Assembly: GCA_022560025.1 (NCBI GenBank)
Contig: JAFISE010000032.1
Coordinates: 179,110 to 243,109 of the forward strand
Origin: Stagonosporopsis chrysanthemi
Lineage: Eukaryota > Ascomycota > Dothideomycetes > Pleosporales > Didymellaceae
DNA: 64,000 nt
Direction of reading: 5' to 3'
Below, piece by piece: positions 44,144 through 55,539 of this stretch. Each line of letters begins with the position of its first letter. Position 1 is the first letter of the stretch. The translations under genes were made by a program, and so were the position numbers. The notes under the pieces were generated by a model that saw nothing but the letters and a program-made list of their open reading frames with translations, did not search any database and was not told the origin of the DNA.

Positions 44144-46402
44144 CTACTCTCTCGGCGTAAGCGCCTCCCTCCTCTCCCTCGAATCAACCTTCATCATCGA
44201 CCTCCCCCTGCCGTCCCCCTCATCGTCCTCTTCCTCTTCATCCTCCACAACCTCATCAACATCCTCCACCCACACCCTCGGCCCCTCGCCCTCCGCCTCC
44301 TCTCTAGCCCTCAGCAACGCCCCCAAATCGCGCCCAGGCAGCAGCGCCAGCTCCTGGCTACACGCGCGACAGATGCGCAGCTGGCACCACGTGCAGCTGA
44401 ACTTGCGGTCCTTCTCGTTGCTGTGGCACACCATGCAGCCCATGGGCTGGAAGACGTTGTTGGACCAGATGTGCGTGCTGTGGGATGTGTAGCAATGCAG
44501 TTGCGAGGGGGTGATGCGCGGGATCAGGTTGAGGCGGAGGGGAATGGATTGTTTGGTCAGAGGGATGAAGGGCGATTCGGCTGAGATGGAGGAGATTGGA
44601 GAGGGGAGCGTCGTGGGGAACGTCGTGCTGGAGAGCGAAGGGTGCGTGGTTGTGAAGGTTGCTTGAGGTGCGGGCGCCGTAGAGGGGCGGACTGAGGGGC
44701 TGGGCTCTGGAGGGTCGAGGGACGTCGATCGAAGGGGAAACGCAGGCTGTGCGGAGAAGGCTGCTGCTTGTGCTAGCGCCGGTGCGGGTGTAGCTGCGGC
44801 AGGCGTCTCCTCATATTGTTCCTCGACTTTCTGCTCGACTTCTGGTTCAGGTTGTGGAACAGCTTGCTCACTAATCTCCTTCTGTTTAGGTGAGCCCTGC
44901 TGGTGTTCGCCAGGTCCCTCGTAGCTGAACGGTCTGCTGTGATCGGCAGGTGGCGGCAGAGGCTTCATAGGGGAAATATCGTTGTCCATTCGGATCTCGG
45001 GCTTCAGGGTAGGCGATGGAGTCATCTCGGGCGTCGTGACCTCCTTCCTGATTGTTGGTATTGGAGGGGCTGGTCTTTGTGCCTGTGATCCGTTTGTTAG
45101 CTACAAGTTTTGCTTTGCAGGAATGACTGGCTTCTAACCTCTGGAGGCGGCGCTATCGTAGGAACACTGGCGAAGGAAAGGGGAGTTCAATAAGTACCTT
45201 CAGGATGTTGAAGCCCGTGCTGCTCTTACCACGCGCGTGAAGCGGTGACATCGGCTGCTTGGTACGAGGATTGGATGGAAGTCCAACTCCAACGAGGGCC
45301 TTGCGAGGTGGTGATGGTATAGTGTTCTCCTCTGGCGGTGTGGGTGGTAGCTGGCTCGTGGCAGAGATGTCCTGCCTGACTGGAATTCTGCTGGAGCCCA
45401 AGTCTTTCCCAGCGCTCGTCTCTCGTGGTGCAGAAGTAGCCGCAGCCGCAGGCTTCCCGCCGCGAGGTCCATTCTTTAGTTCAAGCAAACTGACAAACTT
45501 CCTCACACCTGACTCGGGAACAGCTTTCCGCTGTACAGGTGGCGCCGGAGTGACGTCGGCATCACCCGCGTTCGAGGGCGGGCCATCTTTGTGGGAGTGG
45601 AACGAGTCGTTACGCTCAAGCTCGCTCTTGGACGGTTTGTGCCCCATGGTCGAAGCTTGCAACTCCTTGCGTTTGATTGAACGTTCGGGCGGCGGCGGCG
45701 GCAGCTCTTTACTGTCAGAAATGATCGAAGATGGAAGCGGCTTCACTGTGGGATAGACGATGGGTGTAGGAGGAATGTAAGCGGTGGCTCCGTTGCTGAC
45801 GAAGAGCTTCAGTGAGGGTGGTGTTCCACTGCGAGAGAGGCTGCGTGATGTAATGCGCGTCCTGGGCGTTTGATCTATCGAGCCATTACGCGACCCATTT
45901 GAGGAGACAGAGGAGTCGTCGTCTTCTATCGAATGTTAGCAAATGCGATCGATGTAAGTGATGTGCGCTGTGCTGCTGGCTGACGTCAAGTCAAAAAGAA
46001 AAGGAACACGGTATGGCTCTTTTTTTGTCACATCTTTTAGTAGCAGCTTTTAGAGGCTCACGGTGAACGCTGACGCGTAAAGTGATCCCGAGCCAGCGAG
46101 CGGGCTTATGTCATGCATTGACGCCCCTCAAGTATCTTCGAATGCGATATGCAGGGACATGGCTTACCTCTCAGTTGGAACTTAGTATTCATTCGCTGGA
46201 TTGCTTCGGCCTTCGCATCCCTGAGACTGTCTGTCCGAGGTGGAGGCGGAGGAAGCTCTTTAAATGCAGGGGCAAGACTCGACTCGCGAGACACGTCTTC
46301 GACATCGTGGGCGTCTTCGTATGTGTAGTCGTCCAAAAGCTCGCTGACTACGTCTTGTCGAGACGAAGGAGCAGTAAGGGCAACCATGTTGACCTCGGTC
46401 AT
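44144..46402 (-). CDS. Largely disordered protein with C-terminal Cys/His motif
   Basis: The preferred model has exons 46402-46168, 45925-45198 and 45082-44144, giving 633 residues. An equally in-frame variant would split the second intron around a 14-base micro-exon near 45139-45152. Most of the protein is Pro/Ser/Glu-rich and disordered, with repeated poly-Pro patches (ELPPPPPRTD, ELPPPPPERS) that could bind SH3 or WW domains. Near the C-terminus, HCYTSHSTHIW...PMGCMVCHSN, then FSCTWCQLRICRACS, shows regularly spaced Cys and His suggesting a zinc-binding module. A strongly acidic stretch follows (EDVDEVVEDEEEEDDEGDG). The 242-base first intron is long for this window. I do not recognise the family. 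Confidence 0.72.
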
Positions 46403-47751
46403 AGTCTCGTACTGAGCGAATTGGTGATTTGAATGTATGGCTTTGTGTCGAATTGTAGTAACGTATAATAGTCGATGGTCGCTGACCAAAGGAGTGTGGG
46501 TATCAAAAGAATGTGAAGATTGAATGAATGCAAAAGAAAGTGGTTCCTGAATCAATTAATATCACAGGAGTGAGAATCGACAGAATGAGAGGAGAGAAGC
46601 AAAGTACGCGCAAGACGTTCGCGGCGAAGCTGGTCGTCTCAGGTAAGGAAAGAACATGGATCACAGGGGACAGCCGAGTGACGGGCCCATCAAACATTCA
46701 TGCGTTTGCTGTCCTGACAGGCTTTTTCCTATCCCGTCATAAGAACGAACTCCGCTAGAAGGCGGGTTTACCCTGCAAGGATTAAATGCACTGGAGATTT
46801 GAGGATGACACTGAAGCCCCGCCACCACGGGATGGGTCATTCAGTCGAGCCCACCAAAAACACTCCAAAGAACAACTTGAAGTATTTGCAGCACAGTACC
46901 TATCACTACTGCTGCGCAGATCAGGGGCCCGAATGTTGCGCATGTGCAGCGTGTCAGCAAAATCTGATGGAGAGTTGAGGCATTGCAAGCATCAGGATTC
47001 GGCGGCCCTCACTCCGCGAGATCGACGGAGTTGTGCACGTGACCATGTTTCAGAAAGCGCATCTCAGACTTTGACAGCCCTATGAAAACGTCAAACTTCA
47101 CTAGCGGCCCACAGTAGACGCGTTGCCGTGTGAGTGCTCGCGGATCGACTTCTTTGTCGGTTTTGTCCGTGATGCGGTCCACCTCATAGTAGACCTGTCA
47201 CTTCACTCTGTTCGCCTGAAACAAAGTCCCAGGAGTGGGGCGAAATGACGATGTTCACGGATACCTCGGTATCGATAGTGAGAGTGCAACAGTGTAAATG
47301 ATTGCGGCAGGTAAATTATGTGAAATTTGTGGCATATCTTCAGGGTCACTGGTGCAATAACCCTGGTCATCTCAAGAATGGTAGTCCAATCGGAGGAAGC
47401 AAATGCTAATTGCGGCTTTCCATGTACATTTTGTGCGGTAACTATGTCCAGTCTCGCTCTATGTACGTGCAGGCCACTCCGCACATTCCTTCCTATGCTG
47501 CCCAAGTACCTGACCGCCGGTACCTGTCTACAATATGACGGGGGTTGAGGATCTCTTGAACCAACGCCCTGATCCCGCAACAATTGATCCGCTCCATTGG
47601 GTATCCGCAAGCGCCTGCTGAAAGACAAAAGTAAAGGCAAAAAACAGACAAGCCCGATAACGCCGTCGCTAATGAGTGAAGGCCGTAGCCGTTCGTAAGG
47701 TCCATAATGAATTAGATACAAGAATAGAGAGACGAAAACATGCCTCTATCA
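46403..47751. other. Gene-free stretch
   Basis: About 1.35 kb between the disordered-protein gene start and the 3' end of the Cys-rich surface protein gene. No exon-like frame with recognisable protein character was found. Confidence 0.45.
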
Positions 47752-48976
47752 TCAGAAGAAGTTGAGGGCAAACATTATGATTAGGGCGAATGTCGGGGTG
47801 AATGAAGCACTCGAGGATGGGGCGGCAGCTCCCTTCAATGGGGCAGCAGTGATGTTGACAAATCTCGATCCGCAAGATATGGAGAGCTGTTGTGCAGCTG
47901 AGGTGTAGGTCTTGCTGAGTGGTTGTGTCGCGTTATTGGCGAAGTTGGCAAAGATCGCCATCGAGTCCTGCAGACACGAGTTGCAGGTGGGTCGTGAGCC
48001 TCCTGGAAGCTCCTGGCCAATGGGCAGGTAGAAAGGGTAGCTGTCGGTAGGCGACGATGTATTGCTTACTGCATTGGCAAAGCCTGATCGGCTTAGTTAG
48101 ACTGATACTCCATTCGCGCCGGACGAAATAACTTACAGTAGTTTCCATCGTCGTCGCGCAAGCAACTTGCCTGGTACGACGGTTTGTATGCGACAAGTCC
48201 GTTGTAGGCCTGTATCACAATCGGGTTGTCGTTGTTGTAGTCGGTCTTGCAAGCTGTATCAGCTAACAACTCCCGAGCGAAGCCGTCAAGTGTTGCTGTG
48301 CATTGACTCTCGTTGACGGCGCATGTTGCCTCGAGCGTCTGAGTGATACGGAAGAAGGACTTCGACGCGTCAAAGAAACTGCTTGATGTCTTCACAACAT
48401 TAGTACAAAGACTCGTGCTGTGTTGGCCTAGAAAGCACGCACCTGCAGTAGTAATGAAAAAGGATGACAATCATTAAGAGCATCGCTTTTGAGCAGCTTG
48501 CTCATGTAGTTCGCGCAAGAGTTGGTAAAATTATTCGAGAGGCCTGTGTCGAAAGGCCTGGGCACCTGGAAGGCAGCGGCAGAGCTGCTCGCGACGGCAA
48601 GAGAGCGTTTTGAAGGAGGTGCGGACAGCGTCTTCGTAGCATCCTCGTTGGCAAGTATTGGAGGCATCAACAGCGAAATTATTGGTGGCGGCCGAGTGTC
48701 GATGTACAATGACGATCCTGTCCACAGCAGATCGTCGTCGACGGTGGAAAGTTGATCACCATGTGGTTCTGCGGAAACGGCGCCGAGCAGGGAACTCCAG
48801 GACAGGAATACGATGAGCACTGAGAGTAACACGGACGGCGATGTCCTGCTGGTATATAAGGAGAGCATGCCGCGGCGCAATCTATTCTCGTGCTTCTTCT
48901 TTGGTGATAGATGGTGCGACAATAGGGCACGGTGCATGATTGGTGACTCGCGTCCCGCCAATGGCTGGGTCTCCAT
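47752..48976 (-). CDS. Cys-rich, probably GPI-anchored surface protein
   Basis: Exons 48976-48443, 48389-48137 and 48083-47752 give 372 residues. After a basic N-terminus comes a hydrophobic signal or anchor (SVLLSVLIVFLSWSSLLGAV); starting at 48868 (MLSLYTSRTS) would make it a plain signal peptide. The conserved domain begins at NNFTNSCANYMSKLL and contains regularly spaced cysteines (ALNDCHPFSLLLQ, LEATCAVNESQC, ACKTDY, SCLRDDDGNYC, RPTCNSCLQDS). This pattern is familiar from a widespread ascomycete family of unknown function. The C-terminus ends in a Ser/Ala-rich spacer and the hydrophobic FALIIMFALNFF, a typical GPI-attachment tail. Both introns are 53 bases and canonical. A cell-wall or surface location is inferred. 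Confidence 0.82.
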
Positions 48977-50083
48977 ATTTTATGTTTCTTCAACCGTCCG
49001 GCGCGGCTGTTATGGTTCACGAAGCTGCGTTAAGCTCACACAGAGCATGACCGTCTGCTGTGGTGAGGCCCAAGCAACAGTCGTATTGCGAGCACCAGGT
49101 CTGCTCTTCCGGGTCTCCCTGCGGCCGCGGGCGGCCTGATGCGTCTGGGCGAAGGGCTGGCGAGTGGAGAGGACAGCGGCTCTCGTCAATGTCGATCGTC
49201 ACCCGAATGATAAAGGAAGGATTGTTCTGGCGTTGTTCTTCGTTTGATTATCAGGCTCGAAAATCTGTACCACAATGGGAGCAGCCGTCCTTATGTTGAA
49301 TATTGCCATGGAGCTTGCAGGCAGCCTTCAAGCCACCAATGCTAGCCAGCAGACATGGTAATAAAGCCACGCGCCGCCTCCTTGCGAGCGGGTTCCCACT
49401 GCGCGGCTCATGACTGGCATCGCTGCTCGGCTGCTCGCCCTAAGGTGTCGACCGCGCTTCCGCTGATAGGCGGGCGGATGATTCGTTTAAGGCAAGTCAA
49501 TACGCCCTTGCCGCATGCAGTCGCCCAGCCCCTGTCCAAACTCGATTGGGGCCAGACCTTTCGTAAGCTTGTCAAAACCTGCAGCCCTGCGCGGCGACGC
49601 TGCTCGATCTGTTGTCGTGCAGAGGGTCTTCGATACTCTAGCGGCCCGTTGGAAGGTACACAATGCATCCGCATCGCACCGGGTTGAGGTCTGGTGGGCA
49701 CAGGGACAGATTTCACGACCCCACTCGCCCGCTACACGAGCGCGAGCATGAGCACTCTGCTGCAGTTTAGTGACGGGAGTAACTCGAGAAGACGGTGCAG
49801 GCGGCCATCGTTGAGTCGGACGCATTGTGCGGCACTCGATGGCTGCATCGGGCTGCTGGAATGCTCCAGGGACTCGTTTTGCCAAGCCCAAATTCGATAA
49901 ACACCAGCGCCATCCTTCACCCCTCGATTGCCTCGCAGCTGACAGAGTCAGCACCAACCGTAGCCAGACTTTGGTTGTGCCGGTCAACTCTAGACGACTT
50001 GACGTTGGAGACGCCAATGGCCTGGTACTCTGCTCGACCAGCCTCTAGTAGACATCTAGACTGCGGTCCTTCTTCAGCTGTCG
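48977..50083. other. Gene-free stretch
   Basis: About 1.1 kb upstream of the surface-protein gene. Open frames on both strands overlap one another without recognisable protein character, so none is reported. Confidence 0.4.
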
Positions 50084-51621
50084 CTACCCAAAAACCCTTA
50101 ACATCTCACCTATAGTGTGCAGCACCTCATCTCCCAACACCTGCCAATTGCGCTCGTTGCTCGCACCTTCTGCGTTCGTCGATATTTCTCCGTCGGCGAA
50201 TGACAGTCCGACATTCAAGACCGCCTCATGCATGGAACAAGGCTCGGAGGCACTGTTGCCTGCCATTGAGAGATGCACAATGTAACAATCGGTGCTAGAC
50301 GTCAATGCTCTGTCGCTTCAGCTTGCCAAAGCTCGGCCCAGACTTACAGACTTACAGAGTTTTGCGTTCCTGGATTGCGGTTCATCAAGGCGCCATGGTA
50401 CACTATTTTCGGCTGACAGCTATCAACCAACGCGTTCTCTGCGTAAATCGAATCCGCGTTAGAAGCACTTAGGATCGATCGCCGTGACGGCTCTTTTGTG
50501 CAGCATTCTACAAACACGAGTGTCATGCTTAACACCTCCCTGGTGCTACAGACTTCCTCGTGGCTAAGCTCCTTCGTTCGGAGAAGATCATCTATTCCCT
50601 GCCAACAGCACACACCTCTTTGTGTCTAGGCATCTTAGTAGGACAGAGCCCCTAGACCGTTGCATCCTGCACCCTCAATCAAACAGGACTGTTGCATCGA
50701 GGAGAAAAGGAGAACGGAAGGTGCTCCGAGATACTACTGCAGCTAATGTACCAGCGTACATGCAACAGCTGGAGCGAGACTGATGACCCGAATAGCCGTT
50801 GCGAACAGTTGCAGCTGGTCGAAGTTGCTACTAAAGGAAAATTGGATCACATCTCCTGAAGCACGCGCAAGATACCGCCTATCGAACAAAGCGGTACTGT
50901 AGTCCACATCTGACTGGTACTTGATAGCTTCGACCGCATGCATACGTGGCGGCGGAACGTTGAGCGGCAAGAAGTGCGATGGCTTGCAGACGGACAAAAG
51001 TTTGATAAGATCATATAGCCATAGAGCCTACACTATGTTTACTCTCTAGTCAGCAGCTACATCCGCGACCTGCTCAGAGCATGTCAAGAGAAGTAGGTTT
51101 GGGTCGAGATACAGGTCGAACCCTGATGTCCACACATAACCAAGCCAAGAATCGCCCACCACGAGTCTTCGGTCCGTGTCCCGAGACGGGCGTTGCTGCG
51201 ACTTGGCGATGCACTTGCTTGCGCTGTATTTGTCAAGATGCGTATCACACTTCTACAACGCCGCGCGCCCCTCTGTCAAGGGATGAATGACATCCGCACA
51301 TCAAGAACAAGTACTCTAGTATTGACAAGATCTTTTGAGCGCGGTAGTTCACCAGATCTCCGACTAGGGTACCGAGGCGAACATCAATGCTGAGCTTTCT
51401 CTCACTGACCTACGAAGTATTTCAACTATCTCAAGGGTCTGGAACATTCGTAGTGTTAATTCCATTGTAGACTGCGTTCGAAGATGAACAGTCTGGCCAT
51501 GCTGCAGATCATCATCATCGCAAAGCACAACATCACAACAGTGGGGCTCGTGGTAAGACTCATGAGCATAGATCGTGCTTCCAAGTTTACAGATGATACG
51601 GCCGATTGCACAAGATGTCAT
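50084..51621 (-). CDS. Putative orphan gene, five-exon model
   Basis: A five-exon chain on the minus strand keeps one frame throughout: 51621-51406, 51252-51070, 51027-50752, 50625-50348 and 50294-50084, giving 387 residues. Donors and acceptors include GTGAGA...TGTAG and a perfect GTAAGT...TCTAG. The third join uses a weak donor (GTCGCG) and an intron of only 42 bases, which is the weakest point. The translated exons read like protein (DSWLGYVWTSGFDLYLDP, ALWLYDLIKLLSVCKPS, EAVLNVGLSFADGEIS). No family is recognised, and the freedom in choosing introns means the chain could be partly wrong. It lies in a gene-poor stretch near the AA1-like secreted-protein gene. Confidence 0.38.
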
Positions 51622-51729
51622 CTGTAGTTGATCCTAGAACTCTCATTACCAATACTAGTATGCAAGTAGACCTTGTCAAGACCTTGATGCACAATCTAGA
51701 GAAACAATGATCAGCTAGCTTCTCGATAC

Positions 51730-52561
51730 TCAATCTTCTCTAGGCCCCACACTCGCCCTTTTTCGACGCACCCTCAAGAGCGGACCACCATTATCGGATG
51801 CACTACTCGACAATTCTACCAACGTCGTATCAGAAGAATCTTCAGTATGTGACGAGCAGTTCAAAAGTGTCTCGCCGCTCCAGTCTGCACGATCCACGAC
51901 TGATGAGCGGGGTGACAGCGAAATGGTTGGAGAAGGGGAAGTTTCGGAGTTCGGATAGTGTTCTGAAGATGATGGTGTGTCTGCTACTCGACCAGACTCC
52001 TCGATGTCGGGAGCTGCGCGTTGGTCCACGATAACGGTCCACCTTATAAATGGTGTAGCGTACCTCTCTCGGGATGAGCTGGACATCTGCATCTCAGGTG
52101 AAGAAAAAGACGATGAAACATGGCTGGCTTCATCGCCGCTCACGTCCTGCTCAAGACTTATGTGGATTTGTGTAGACCTAGAGATTTGGATAATGGTGTT
52201 GACGACATAGTCTTCGATGGTGTGGATCCAGTCAGACTTGAAGGGGTAAAGTAGATGTGGTGCTGGGGCAGTGTTGGATCCGGGAATCGTGCGTCGTTGA
52301 CTAGTTGCGCAACATAGCGGTTTGTAAGTTCCTCTCGTCGTGTTAATGATCCGATGGTTCTTTCGGGACGAGGGTTTGGTTTCGCAACTTCCTCCGAGCA
52401 CGTCTGCACAGATGTGACCTCACTTCTATGCGAGGCTGGGCGCACATCTGCCGGGTTTTTAGGACCAGTCTGAGTATGAACCACATAACGACCACGTTTA
52501 CAGCACTGACGATAGATATGAAGCAAACCTCGTGCGACAGATTGCTGAGGCACTGCTTCAT
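51730..52561 (-). CDS. Possible orphan membrane protein, structure unresolved
   Basis: Two frames on the minus strand look coding but I could not fix the splice between them. The upstream piece (from 52561, MKQCLSNLSHEV) has a hydrophobic segment, FISIVSAVNVVVMWFILRLV, then a basic stretch. The downstream piece (to 51730) has FKSDWIHTIEDYVVNTIIQI and a long Ser/Thr-rich, probably disordered tail ending RVRRKRASVGPRED. The only joins found use weak donors (GTCCCG or GTGCTC) with an acceptor near 52264. No family is recognised. This may be a fast-evolving membrane protein or two unrelated chance frames. Confidence 0.28.
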
Positions 52562-52850
52562 AGTTGTGGATGCAGTTTTATTCCTCAGCAAATCAAAGGC
52601 TCAGCATCTGACCTGCTATGTGTATGTCTAATTTGAATGTGACTTGTACGCAAGTGAAGGTTCTTCGCAATGTCAATAGGATTTCTTCGGTTGCATGCCA
52701 CACGCAGTATTGTTGAGATGGACAATTTGTATTAGCGGCTTTGTTTGTGAAGCCGACACTGATATATTATACTATTTCTTCGAAGGGGCCTGCAATAGGC
52801 TTATCCAATGCTTTCGCTAAGATTCAATATATGTACAAGAAGTAACTGGT

Positions 52851-53342
52851 TTAGTTGTTGCCGGGGTAGTTCGGTCCGACGATGACAAATGTCAGGAAGT
52901 CGCTCGTCTGGCTGCAGACAAAGTCGTCGGGGCCGTTACCACCAGCGCGGCAGTAGGTAGAAACATCACCAATCAGGTACTTGCCCGTGAAGGGGGCAGT
53001 CTGGTGGTAGATAGCCAGGGCAAACTCGGTGTCCTCGCCCTTGGCGAGACCAAAGCTGTAGTAGCTGTCGCCGCAGGGGACGACCTCGGAGGGCAGCTCG
53101 GGGACGGCGCCAATCTCGCAGGCAAGGTCGGTGGCGTTGGCGCCGGTGAGCTTGAAGAAAGCGTTCTGAATGCCGTTGTTCTTGCGGATGTTGAGGCCGG
53201 CAATGTTGACATTCTCGTATGTGGATGGGTCAGGAGGAGAGCCGCCGCAGTGTGCTGGGTTGGGGCAGTCGGTTGTCTGGGGAGCGGGGGCTGCGAGGGC
53301 GGTAGCCAGAAGAGCAGAGACGGCGGCGAATGTGAACTGCAT
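52851..53342 (-). CDS. Secreted AA1-like (Alt a 1 family) protein
   Basis: A single exon encodes 163 residues. The signal peptide MQFTFAAVSALLATALAAPA is clear. The mature protein contains cysteines at C26, C32 and in LACEIG, VVPCGDS, TYCRAG and DFVCSQ. The YCRAGGNGPDDFVC block near the C-terminus is the most conserved part of the Alt a 1 (AA1-like) beta-barrel family. Members are abundant secreted proteins of Dothideomycetes. Some are allergens, and some interact with plant defence proteins. Whether this one does either is not visible from sequence. It sits beside gene-poor DNA, a common setting for such genes. Confidence 0.88.
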   Translation of the reverse strand: MQFTFAAVSALLATALAAPAPQTTDCPNPAHCGGSPPDPSTYENVNIAGLNIRKNNGIQNAFFKLTGANATDLACEIGAVPELPSEVVPCGDSYYSFGLAKGEDTEFALAIYHQTAPFTGKYLIGDVSTYCRAGGNGPDDFVCSQTSDFLTFVIVGPNYPGNN

Positions 53343-55539
53343 CTTGTAGTGTGTGTAGATTGAGTGGTTATGAGGGTTGAAGTTCTTTAGGAGAGGAGTC
53401 TGGCACAGGACTGTTTGAGGGATGAGGATAATACAGAAGAGAGAGCCACTACTTATACCCTCTTGACAGGCATAATTCGATCCCCTGGACCGACGTCACA
53501 TCCACAGTTCGTAAAGACCTTCGTCCCTTGTTCGCCTTCCTCATCTTTCCTTATCCCGGTAGGGTTGCCATCGAGTAGCCTCTATTCCTTCCGGATGGAG
53601 CCTCGTATTTGAGTCATGTTGATTGTACTGTTAAGGATGCTACTCGACCAATGCGTCAATGATCGTCCACACTTGCAGAAAGTTACCCTTACGGATTTTT
53701 GACAGCACCTTCTGAATCATCGCTACGATTGCGCGAGTACCCGAGAATGTGAGTTTACGGATATCCTTTAACATACAACTAGCTCTGCGTTCAGAGCGAA
53801 TAGGATGATGGCATGAGAACACTGCACAAGGTGGAATTGCTCATTTGCAAGTTTTCATGCCTGTACGGAGCTAATTTTAGCGACAACAGGGTGCGCTTTA
53901 ATCGGGCATCGCTGCGACCCGCACGCCACTTCCGCTCGAGAGCCGCTCGAATGACGCCGAGGGTCACATCACGTAAATTGGCGGTGGCTCGTTGGAGACT
54001 GAGCTCCGCGACGATCCAAATGCGTGAATGAATCACGAGCAGGGTCGATGTGGAGCAGGAAAGGACAAGGTCAAGCTACTTACTGCATGATGAGTTCGAA
54101 GATCGTGAACTCTAACTCGACGACAAGTTCACCTGCTGAAAACAATGCGAGCTTGGCTTTGTAGGCACTCAGTACTAGATCTGACAGCCTCGTTCTGCGT
54201 GGATTGATGTCTCATTGGCAGACTAATGATGTCATAGCTTCCATCTCCACACCAAGTGTCCATGGATGGGACGGCAAGTGACCTCGTATTCACGGGGCGT
54301 GCGCTTTGGCCCTTCAACTCGCAGGCATCATTCACTGGCAATGGATGTTGACGTGGCGATAACCAACACATGAAGTTGTGTCCCAAAATCCTCTTGGATG
54401 AGCCTTCCGGAGCTACGCGCATCACGTGAGACGAATTGGTTTGAAGTACCTGCTGCTCAGTCTCAGAATCTTCATGGCCTCTCGATTGTCAAAGATAACG
54501 GAAGCTTGCGAAAGGTTTATTTGCCAGCTGAATCGGCTCCTACAAGAATTAAGGCATTGTCGCAGGAAGCGCTTTGAGTTGCTCCGAGAACCCTTGCGCA
54601 CCATGTAACAGGCCTTAAAAAGCGCAAAGGTATGCACCTTCCATCTTGTGTGCGTGCATGAAGCCGCTCATAGATAACGCTATGGCATTGGTAGGGAGCC
54701 AGATGAGGAAGGTTTCGTTGGCTCTGCCCACCAATAGTAGAAGACAATGGGAAATGGGGTCAATAGTCCGATGTTTTGTGCTCTTGGATTATCTCTTCTT
54801 CAAAGTGTTACAAGAAAGTTTATTGGGAGGTATGGAAGACTCGACGACCATGTTGTATTCCTTCGGAGACATAATCTCATACAGAAGCTGCATCCAACAA
54901 CCCACCTCACATACGGTCCTGAAACCACTAGCATGTTGACTTCTGATTCTGATGAAATCCAAGCCTTCATTATATGTCCCCATTCTTCTAGCGATGGTAC
55001 GTAGAAAAAAGATGCCAGTACGAGTCTGACTACCATGAGCGTCACTACACGAGTCACTAGAAGACAGGGGAACATGTGGAGACTGAATGGGATCGAAACT
55101 AACGTCAAAACAAAAGCAAGTCAAGTCGTTAGATTCTCACGGGAAATGTGTCAGGGTTCATCCGAAACCCCAGTCAGCACCCGAAGATAGTGAAATGCGG
55201 CCGAGGAAAATAAGAGGAGCCGAATCAGTCATACGGTCTCCTCTTCTAAGGTGGCAAAGATCATCTGTGAGCCAAACACTACCTAAAGAAGAAGCACCAA
55301 GGGCCCACTTCAGTGTGCCACCAAAGCCGAAGAAGCGTAGAGTCGGCAAGAGGGGGGGCCAACTGGGCTTGCTACTGTGGGTTCTGGTGGAATGCTCGAG
55401 GCCTGTGTAAAGTCTATTAGTTGAAAAAGTAAACAGGGCTGGATACACACATTTAGAGCTTTGAGCAGTCAAGTCTGTATGCTGGTATTGTACACGCGGA
55501 GAAAACTTAGTCCGCTATCGTACACTGGTATACACTCAT
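53343..55539. other. Gene-poor 2.2 kb stretch
   Basis: The region contains the promoter of the AA1-like gene and the 3' flank of the mitochondrial TyrRS gene. Several short frames on both strands around 54650-55410 have some protein character (for example KPKKRRVGKRGG on the plus strand near 55325) but none could be linked into a spliced gene. No transposon or RNA gene was recognised. Confidence 0.4.

Noticed and set aside
47203..47721. 172-codon minus-strand frame downstream of the surface-protein gene
   Set aside because: No signal, domain or splice support; likely chance openness in the 3' flank.
49487..50017. 176-codon minus-strand frame in the gene-free stretch
   Set aside because: The opposite strand is equally open and neither translation has protein character.
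54646..55410. Short frames on both strands with some coding character
   Set aside because: No consistent strand and no workable splice chain could be found, so no gene is claimed.
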